DNA of 7,374 nt from an uncultured Treponema sp. (GTDB lineage: Bacteria > Spirochaetota > Spirochaetia > Treponematales > Treponemataceae). The stretch spans positions 1 to 7,374 of the forward strand of contig CAJPOL010000086.1 in assembly GCA_905372265.1 (NCBI GenBank), written 5' to 3'. The position numbers and the translations under genes are program-made. Positions 1 through 4,349 of the stretch are shown here, in pieces; position 1 is the stretch's first letter; each line of letters opens with the position of its first letter. A model generated the notes under the pieces. That model was given only the letters and a program-made list of their open reading frames with translations. It searched no databases and was not told where the DNA came from.

Positions 1-45
1 TAATACCCTTCGTTACGACGCGAGCGTCGGGGTATTAAACCCTCC
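1..45. repeat. palindromic element at left edge
   Basis: TAATACCC (1-8) pairs with GGGTATTA (30-37). Inside lies a second perfect stem, CGACG (16-20) with CGTCG (25-29), around the loop CGAG. Bases 9-15 form an asymmetric bulge. The right arm continues as AACCCTCCGC, and if the element is symmetric its left arm should continue outside the window. No T-run follows on either visible side, so a simple terminator is not well supported. It may be an intergenic repeat unit that also supplies the end of the minus-strand reading frame. Confidence 0.45.
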
Positions 46-332
46 GCACGAATAATTATGGAAAAGCGCGTTCGTACAGTAATAGTATACTTATTTTTAA
101 AAATAATAATATCCAATTCACGATAATGAATACCACAAGAGCTTTTAACATAATAACTTTTTTTATATTTGCCGGTTGTAAATCTTATTCTTTTAATACT
201 TTCACCATTATAATTGTATAACAGCTCATTGCTTTTCCCATTTCGTTTCATAAACTGTAAACTACCACAGGCGATAGTAACTTTTTGTATCAATGCTAAA
301 TATAAAAGTTTTGCAGATGCATCCTGCCCCAT
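1..332 (-). CDS. hypothetical protein, 3' end at or beyond window edge
   Basis: On the minus strand a frame beginning with ATG at 332 stays open for 110 codons to the window edge. The last two visible bases are TA, so the stop codon (TAA or TAG) may fall exactly at the edge. The product starts MGQDASAKLLYLALIQK, is rich in Lys, Ile and Tyr, and has no signal peptide or motif that I recognise. A 110-codon open frame in visibly AT-rich DNA is unlikely by chance, which favours a real or recently decayed gene. Against this, there is no clear Shine-Dalgarno site before 332, and an in-frame TAA lies about 15 codons upstream, inside the neighbouring repeat. A later Met (codon 28) could be the true start. 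The last 12 or so residues (ending PRRSRRNEGY) come from the palindromic element at 1-45, so the original C-terminus may have been replaced. The base composition differs from the GC-richer operon to the right, which suggests acquired DNA. I assign no function. Confidence 0.42.
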   Translation of the reverse strand, partial: MGQDASAKLLYLALIQKVTIACGSLQFMKRNGKSNELLYNYNGESIKRIRFTTGKYKKSYYVKSSCGIHYRELDIIIFKNKYTITVRTRFSIIIRAEGLIPRRSRRNEGY

Positions 333-340
333 CAAAAAAT

Positions 341-430
341 CTCTCTGCGATCTCAGCGTCCTCCGCGGTTTGTTTTAACTGCAAAGACTATCAAGGGATT
401 TAACCGCAAAGAGTGCAGAGCCCGCAAAGA
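341..430. repeat. dispersed repeat, copy A
   Basis: This is the first of two related copies. Bases 355-371 (AGCGTCCTCCGCGGTTT) are identical to 484-500 in copy B, and the 29 bases 402-430 are identical to 508-536 in copy B. Left and right arms are roughly inverted relative to each other (CCGCGGTT against AACCGC), with a degenerate extra right-arm start near 377-387. The right arm holds one full 17-base unit (404-420) and a truncated second one (422-430). The structure resembles a small palindromic intergenic repeat. It encodes no transposase. Confidence 0.75.
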
Positions 431-471
431 TTTTTATGGTGGCTAGCTGCTAAGGTTCCCCCTCAATTTAT

Positions 472-544
472 CTCCGCGTTCTTAGCGTCCTCCGCGGTTT
501 ATTATTCAACCGCAAAGAGTGCAGAGCCCGCAAAGAGCGCAGAG
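472..544. repeat. dispersed repeat, copy B
   Basis: This is the second and more complete copy. The left arm is 472-499 and the right arm 508-544, with a spacer of about 8 bases. The right arm is two tandem 17-base units, 510-526 and 528-544, which read CCGCAAAGAGTGCAGAG and CCGCAAAGAGCGCAGAG and differ at one base. The left arm is a shortened, diverged inverse of the same units, so a transcript could fold into an imperfect hairpin. The right end abuts the antitoxin remnant and supplies its last codons. From memory, similar CCGCAAAGAG-type repeats occur in many unrelated bacterial genomes; I could not check this. Confidence 0.75.
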
Positions 545-751
545 GGGTTTTGTAAAGATTACCTGTTCAACGTTCCTCAATCCTCGTACCGCTTCGGTTT
601 TAACATTAAAGTGCGGCTGTTTTATCTCAATGGGGAGTCCTCTTTCCATAATAGACTTATGAAGAAAAATAGAGATGGCATCTGTTATGGTGATGCCGAA
701 ACTTGAGAAAAGCTGTTCCGCACTTGTAAATAATATATTTACTGGGATACC
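506..751 (-). pseudogene. RelB/DinJ-family antitoxin remnant
   Basis: On the minus strand a frame open to the TGA at 508-506 contains TSAEQLFSSFGITITDAIS followed by IFLHKSIMERGLPIEIKQP. This is the ribbon-helix-helix core of RelB/DinJ antitoxins: helix 1 with A-E-x-L-F, the turn G-I-T-I-T-D-A, helix 2, then the family ending G-(I/L)-P-(F/I)-E-(I/L). Such antitoxins bind their operator DNA as dimers and neutralise RelE/YafQ-type ribonucleases. Here the N-terminal strand looks shortened by about five residues (VNI runs straight into the first helix). No ATG, GTG or TTG start is suitably placed upstream. The last 14 residues, KPLCALCGLCTLCG, are encoded by repeat copy B. The frame continues upstream as antisense of hprK without further family similarity. 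No toxin gene is visible on either side. I read it as a broken, probably untranslated fossil. The family call is from motif recognition, not a search. Confidence 0.72.
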
Positions 752-788
752 ATCTCTCTTCTTTGAACAAAATGTCTTACCCGCGGCA

Positions 789-817
789 TTTACAAAGATA
801 TGCAGCTCAGCTATACT
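789..817 (+). promoter_or_regulatory. sigma-70-type promoter of hprK operon
   Basis: The -35 box TTTACA (789-794) and -10 box TATACT (812-817) are separated by exactly 17 bases. Each differs from consensus at one position. The predicted transcription start is about 823-825, on the hprK start codon. It is the best promoter I could find in the gap before the operon. Confidence 0.6.
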
Positions 818-824
818 ATCAGTT

Positions 825-1814
825 ATGCCATCAAAGAGCCTGACGGTATTGGAATTGCTCGATCTCGATTTAACGGAGCATGAGGCGCTCCATCTTCACT
901 GTATCTGCGGACAAAAAGGTCTGATGCGTTCTATTACCATTGCCGACCTTAACCGGCCCGGTCTTGCGCTTTCCGGCTTTTTTGATTCTTTTGCTTATAA
1001 ACGGGTACAGCTGTTCGGACGGGGAGAATGCGCTTATTTGCAAAAGTTGATAGCGGGTAAAGATCTTAAAAACATCGAAACAATGATGAGCTATGATATT
1101 CCCTGCTGTATTTTCTCTCATAATATTCCTCCGCCTGAAACATTCTTGGAAATCGTATGCAAGACCGACTGTCCCGTGCTGCAAACAGAACTTTCTTCAA
1201 CGGAACTCTCATTGCGGCTGATGCGGGTACTTTCAAATGTATTTGCGCCGAGTATGGCGATTCACGGTGTTCTTGTCGAAGTCTACGGTTTAGGTATTTT
1301 GATTTTAGGCGATTCCGGCGTCGGAAAAAGCGAAACGGCATTGGAACTGGTAGAGCGGGGGCACCGTCTGGTCGCGGATGATGTCATAGAAATTTCCTGT
1401 CTGAACGGCAATGCGCTGATAGGACGGGGTGCAAATAAAATCATCGGCCACCATATGGAAGTACGGGGACTCGGCATCATCAATATCATGCAGTTGTACG
1501 GTGTCCGCTCGGTTCGTGAGCAAAAACAAGTGCAGATTGTGGCAAAATTGGAAGAATGGGACGCCCACAAAGTGTATGACCGGATCGGAACGGAGGAATT
1601 GACAACCGAGTTATTGGATGTAAAACTCCCTCTTCTGGAGATTCCGGTAAAACCGGGCAGGAATATTCCGATTATTTTAGAAACAGCTGCTATGAACGAA
1701 CGCCTGAAAAGCATGGGGTGCTTTTCGGCAAAAGAATTCAATCAAAACGTCTTACGCTGGATTGAAAGCGATACAAGCCGTGTGCCTTATTATTCGGCAG
1801 ATGATACATATTGA
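825..1814 (+). CDS. hprK: HPr kinase/phosphorylase
   Basis: HprK uses ATP or pyrophosphate to phosphorylate HPr on Ser46 and removes the phosphate again, linking carbon metabolism to gene control. The 329-residue product has the N-terminal HprK domain (about 1-130, with the conserved DLNRPGL at 41-47). The catalytic domain follows: AIHG with His147, Walker A GDSGVGKS (162-169), VADD (183-186), the family signature MEVRGLGIIN (211-220) and the PVKPGRN loop (274-280). Length and ends match the family's usual 310-330 residues. The frame is open back to ATG 675, which would add 50 residues, but those show no similarity to HprK and lie over antitoxin-remnant DNA. ATG 825 places the N-terminus where homologues begin, and it coincides with the predicted transcription start. 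No Shine-Dalgarno site precedes 825, so a leaderless transcript is likely. Its substrate gene ptsH starts 9 bases after the stop. All key residues are present. Confidence 0.95.
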   Translation: MPSKSLTVLELLDLDLTEHEALHLHCICGQKGLMRSITIADLNRPGLALSGFFDSFAYKRVQLFGRGECAYLQKLIAGKDLKNIETMMSYDIPCCIFSHNIPPPETFLEIVCKTDCPVLQTELSSTELSLRLMRVLSNVFAPSMAIHGVLVEVYGLGILILGDSGVGKSETALELVERGHRLVADDVIEISCLNGNALIGRGANKIIGHHMEVRGLGIINIMQLYGVRSVREQKQVQIVAKLEEWDAHKVYDRIGTEELTTELLDVKLPLLEIPVKPGRNIPIILETAAMNERLKSMGCFSAKEFNQNVLRWIESDTSRVPYYSADDTY

Positions 1815-1823
1815 GGATTATCC

Positions 1824-2090
1824 ATGACGACAAAAAAACTTATCGTAAAAAACCGCGCCGGCATCCATGCGCGCCCTTCCTCGCTCATTGTTGAAAAAGC
1901 AAGCGCCTTTCAGAGCAGCATCACGATTGAAAAAGGTAACTTGACGGTCAATGCAAAATCGATTATGGGAATTATGACGATGGCGGCAGGCTACAATACC
2001 GAATTGACGCTTACGGCCGAAGGTGTCGATGAAGTTGAAGCGGCAGCAGCTATTGAACAGCTTTTTGAAAGCAAATTTGAGGAAGAATAG
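1824..2090 (+). CDS. ptsH: phosphocarrier protein HPr
   Basis: HPr is the small cytoplasmic phosphocarrier of the phosphotransferase system. The 88-residue product is full length. Its active-site motif NRAGIHARPSS places the catalytic histidine at residue 15. The regulatory serine lies at residue 46 in AKSIMGIMTM, the site modified by HprK, and both phosphorylation sites are intact. A GAGGA Shine-Dalgarno sequence (1813-1817) overlaps the hprK stop codon and sits 6 bases before the ATG, so the two genes are probably translated together. No ptsI or sugar permease gene lies in this window. In treponemes with an incomplete PTS, HPr and HprK are thought to serve regulation more than sugar uptake; whether that holds here depends on the rest of the genome. 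Confidence 0.97.
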   Translation: MTTKKLIVKNRAGIHARPSSLIVEKASAFQSSITIEKGNLTVNAKSIMGIMTMAAGYNTELTLTAEGVDEVEAAAAIEQLFESKFEEE

Positions 2091-2101
2091 GCGGTTTTTG
2101 C

Positions 2102-3112
2102 ATGGCTATTCCTCTCTGGCTTTTGAGCGGCCCCGAACTTGGAGAGCGCAATGCAGCGCTCGACAGCCTCAAAAAAAACGCCGAACAGCAATACGGGTCG
2201 CTTGATACGCACCTTTTCTACGCCGCTGAAACCCCAATGGCAGCTATTCTTGACTCACTGCAAAACGGCTCGCTGTTCGCCGCCGCCCGTTTTATCATAG
2301 TAAGAAATGCCGAAGCAATCAAAAAAAAGGAAGACATTAACATCCTTTCGCAATGGGCGGAGCAAAGCAGCAGTCAGAGTAATGCCGTATTAGTACTTAT
2401 TTCCGATGAGATCGGAATTGATAAAAAAATTGAAGCGCTTGTTCCGAAAGACCATAAAAAAATATTTTGGGAGCTTTTTGAGAACAAGAAACAGGAATGG
2501 ATCCGCCGGTTTTTTGCACAATCGCAGCTTCGTATCGAAGCGGAGGCTATCGATACCCTGTTGGAACTGGTTGACAATAACACGGAGGCTCTGAAAACAA
2601 CGTGTATGCATATCGCCCTTTTCTTTGAAGCCGGATCGGTACTGGATGCGGAGGCTATTGAGAAGCTGCTTGCTCACAACAAAGAAGAAACCCCTTTCAG
2701 CCTATTTGATGCGCTCTGTAAGGATAATTTTGAATATGCGCTGAATATCCGGCAGAAATTGATGCTGTCAAAAGAATCTTCCCCCGTGCAGCTCATTGCA
2801 GGCTTAACCTATTGTTTTAGGCGGCTGCGTGACTGGCATGTTCTTGCAAGAAACGGCGCTCCGGATGATTTCAGCTTAAAAAAAATGGGATTCACCTCAA
2901 AAAAAGCGATTGAACAGTACCGCCGTGCAAGTGCTCGGTGGGACGCTCAAAGTGTCAGCCGCATTATCAGTTTACTGAATCAGACCGATATGCAGATACG
3001 GACGGCAGGACAGGAGCTCTCTCACGTAATGCTTGATGCCTGTCTTTACAGTATCGCACGGAAACAGGGCTCTGCTCCCGCTGCATACTATTCTTATGAC
3101 CGCACACGCTAG
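2102..3112 (+). CDS. holA: DNA polymerase III subunit delta
   Basis: HolA is the clamp-loader subunit that opens the beta sliding clamp so that it can be placed on DNA. The 336-residue product has the usual length and three-part layout. The N-terminal AAA-like domain (about 1-128) carries LLSGPELGERNAAL at its start and the strand ARFIIVRNAEAIKKKED (62-78). A small helical middle domain spans about 129-195. The C-terminal collar domain (about 200-325) includes PFSLFDAL and LLNQTDMQIRTAGQE. Delta, unlike gamma/tau, has no working Walker A motif, and none is seen. The last ten or so residues are low in similarity. The ATG lies 11 bases after the ptsH stop, with a weak AGGCGG ribosome site at 2089-2094, and the gene is probably cotranscribed with hprK and ptsH. 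Delta is a poorly conserved family, so the call rests on overall pattern as well as motifs. Confidence 0.9.
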   Translation: MAIPLWLLSGPELGERNAALDSLKKNAEQQYGSLDTHLFYAAETPMAAILDSLQNGSLFAAARFIIVRNAEAIKKKEDINILSQWAEQSSSQSNAVLVLISDEIGIDKKIEALVPKDHKKIFWELFENKKQEWIRRFFAQSQLRIEAEAIDTLLELVDNNTEALKTTCMHIALFFEAGSVLDAEAIEKLLAHNKEETPFSLFDALCKDNFEYALNIRQKLMLSKESSPVQLIAGLTYCFRRLRDWHVLARNGAPDDFSLKKMGFTSKKAIEQYRRASARWDAQSVSRIISLLNQTDMQIRTAGQELSHVMLDACLYSIARKQGSAPAAYYSYDRTR

Positions 3113-3147
3113 CGGAACTGCTATCCGATTTTTACACGGTTCCGCTA
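3110..3147. repeat. inverted repeat at holA stop codon
   Basis: TAGCGGAAC (3110-3118, starting with the holA stop codon) pairs perfectly with GTTCCGCTA (3139-3147) across a 20-base loop. No T-run follows, so it is not a typical terminator. It could protect the 3' end of the operon mRNA. Confidence 0.45.
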
Positions 3148-3182
3148 AAGCTCCATAGGAGTGTGCCGACACTATGTATAAG

Positions 3183-3220
3183 GGTGCGGCGTTCCCTAAA
3201 GAACGGCTGCGCTGTTTTTT
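3183..3220 (+). terminator. intrinsic terminator after holA
   Basis: A stem is formed by 3183-3194 with 3201-3213 (12 pairs, three of them G-T, and one bulged G at 3206). The loop is CCTAAA. The stem is followed by G and then TTTTTT (3215-3220). It lies 70 bases after the holA stop and 28 bases before the start codon of the next gene on the same strand, so it may end the hprK operon or act as an attenuator for the small gene. Confidence 0.6.
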
Positions 3221-3236
3221 CAACTTTTCAACCTAT

Positions 3237-3241
3237 GGAGG
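3237..3241 (+). promoter_or_regulatory. ribosome binding site fixing the small gene's start
   Basis: GGAGG ends 7 bases before ATG 3249, an ideal Shine-Dalgarno arrangement. It selects this start over the in-frame ATG at 3174, whose nearest AGGAG is 12 bases away and whose codons would overlap the terminator hairpin. Confidence 0.75.
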
Positions 3242-3248
3242 CTCATGT

Positions 3249-3461
3249 ATGAAACTGTATTCGATAAAAAGTAATCCCGGAGATATTTCTTATTTTTCAA
3301 TTTTGAATAAAACGGAAAGCGGTTATTTTATTCGGATTTGCCATGATCGGGAAGGGTATGAAAAAATTCGAGAAGAATTTTTGGATAATAATATGTTTGA
3401 GTTATGTCTTCGTACCGGTTATATCAGTGAGGCAGCCGTAGAAGCTGACGGTGTTGCTTAA
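3249..3461 (+). CDS. small conserved-looking protein of unknown function
   Basis: The 70-residue product begins MKLYSIKSNPGDISYFSIL and ends EAAVEADGVA. I recognise no family. It is soluble-looking, with no signal peptide or membrane segment, and acidic overall. An aromatic, beta-prone first half (SYFSILNKTESGYFIRI) is followed by a helical middle (REGYEKIREEFLDNNMF). Cysteines occur at residues 31 and 53. The strong ribosome site and clean codon structure make translation likely. It lies downstream of holA but beyond a terminator-like hairpin, so it may depend on read-through or on its own promoter; TATAAG at 3177-3182 is a possible but weakly supported -10 box. It ends 89 bases before the convergent lipoprotein gene. 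Confidence 0.75.
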   Translation: MKLYSIKSNPGDISYFSILNKTESGYFIRICHDREGYEKIREEFLDNNMFELCLRTGYISEAAVEADGVA

Positions 3462-3475
3462 GGCCGGCGCCTCAG

Positions 3476-3513
3476 AAAAATGCCGTATGCGGAAAACAAA
3501 TACTGCATACGGC
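3476..3513 (-). terminator. intrinsic terminator of the minus-strand block
   Basis: GCCGTATGC (3482-3490) pairs perfectly with GCATACGGC (3505-3513) across a 14-base loop. Read on the minus strand, the stem is followed by ATTTTT (3481-3476), a proper T-run. On the plus strand no T-run follows the stem, so it would be at best a weak stop for the small plus-strand gene. It lies 37 bases beyond the lipoprotein stop codon. Confidence 0.7.
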
Positions 3514-3550
3514 TAGCGGAGCAGCCTATACGTCCGGTCTTCTCATATTT

Positions 3551-4291
3551 TTAGAGCGTGATGCAGATAGTTTCTGTTGCGCAGAGAAGATCGGTTAAGG
3601 GAATCCGTATCAATGCACGGGAAGGCTGCCCGTTTTTATACTCAATACTTCCTACCGGAGCGATATGGGCGCTCCGTATTTGATACGGGACATCGATAGA
3701 GAGCGTGAATACCGCTTTTTGCAGTTCCGCCGCTATCTTTTTCCCGTAGGCAACCGCAATCAGTTCTTCGTATTCTTCTTTGGTCATCCTCTCTCCGGTA
3801 AAAAGCGGAGCAGAGAGCATATCGATAAAGCTGCGGCTTTCCGGCGGGAACATCTGTACCAGTGCATGAACGGTTTCAGGAGAAATAACAAAAGAAAGCG
3901 TTTTTTTTACGGCGTTGTATTGAACGCATTCTTTTAAAACCGTATGCGTCTTGGGCAGCGTTCCTTCCACAGTCAATCCCATCACGCCGTGAAGCCGGAT
4001 ATCCGTAACCGCTAAGCCGTTTTCAGTCAACGAAGCGGTTAATTCATCCCGATTAAAAACAGAACCGGTGTTTGTTTGGTTTAAAAGGTGCGCCGTATTT
4101 TTTTCAAGCAATGCACCCGGTAAAAATTCCGCTTTCACAGTATATCCGGCATTGCCGGTAACGGTTATATGCGCCGATGCGGAACATCCTGCAAGGAGGC
4201 ACATGCCGATAACGGACAAGCCTGCAGCGGCTTTCGTATAGTTTTTCCATAAACAGCATATATGTCGTTGCTTCATACCGCAGCATACCAT
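3551..4291 (-). CDS. putative lipoprotein, function unknown
   Basis: The 246-residue product has a bacterial lipoprotein signal: a basic N-terminus (KQRH, then WKNYTK), a hydrophobic stretch AAAGLSVIGMCLLAGC, and lipobox LLAGC with the lipidated cysteine at residue 36. After cleavage the mature protein would start CSASAHITVTG and be anchored in a membrane facing the periplasm or the cell surface. The mature part (about 210 residues) looks rich in beta strands, with a helical segment near TKEEYEELIAVAYGKKIAAELQKAV (170-194). It ends with a strand-like stretch, RALIRIPLTDLL. I do not recognise the family. Two starts are possible, ATG 4291 and ATG 4276, the latter giving a 31-residue signal. Neither has a clear Shine-Dalgarno site. 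The gene follows polA by 58 bases on the same strand with no terminator between them, so it may be cotranscribed. Confidence 0.85.
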   Translation of the reverse strand: MVCCGMKQRHICCLWKNYTKAAAGLSVIGMCLLAGCSASAHITVTGNAGYTVKAEFLPGALLEKNTAHLLNQTNTGSVFNRDELTASLTENGLAVTDIRLHGVMGLTVEGTLPKTHTVLKECVQYNAVKKTLSFVISPETVHALVQMFPPESRSFIDMLSAPLFTGERMTKEEYEELIAVAYGKKIAAELQKAVFTLSIDVPYQIRSAHIAPVGSIEYKNGQPSRALIRIPLTDLLCATETICITL

Positions 4292-4349
4292 GATAGCGTA
4301 ATGATGACAACATATGTTATTAGAAATTGAAGGAACGGCACCGGATACC

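Noticed and set aside
341..544. CRISPR array
   Set aside because: There are only two copies, they are palindromic with internal tandem units, there is no regular spacer series, and no cas genes are present.
413..706. Plus-strand 97-codon frame across the repeat and antitoxin region
   Set aside because: Its sequence is the forced translation of the repeat (AKSAEPAKSAE) and the antisense of the antitoxin core. It has no ribosome site and no family similarity.
675..824. 50-residue N-terminal extension of HprK
   Set aside because: It has no HprK similarity, lies over the antitoxin remnant and the promoter, and family members begin at the position of ATG 825.
870..1741. Several minus-strand frames of 87-152 codons opposite hprK
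   Set aside because: They are antisense shadows of a strongly conserved gene and show no coding features of their own.
3174..3248. Longer 95-residue form of the small plus-strand protein
   Set aside because: Its extra codons would run through the terminator hairpin and its ribosome site is poorly spaced, while ATG 3249 has an ideal GGAGG.
3513..3520. CTAGCGGA repeated at 3109-3116
   Set aside because: It is eight bases only, with unrelated flanks, and is not enough to call a repeat.
4309..4318. Perfect palindrome AACATATGTT upstream of the lipoprotein gene
   Set aside because: Ten AT-rich bases are expected by chance at this rate, and no promoter or second half-site supports an operator.
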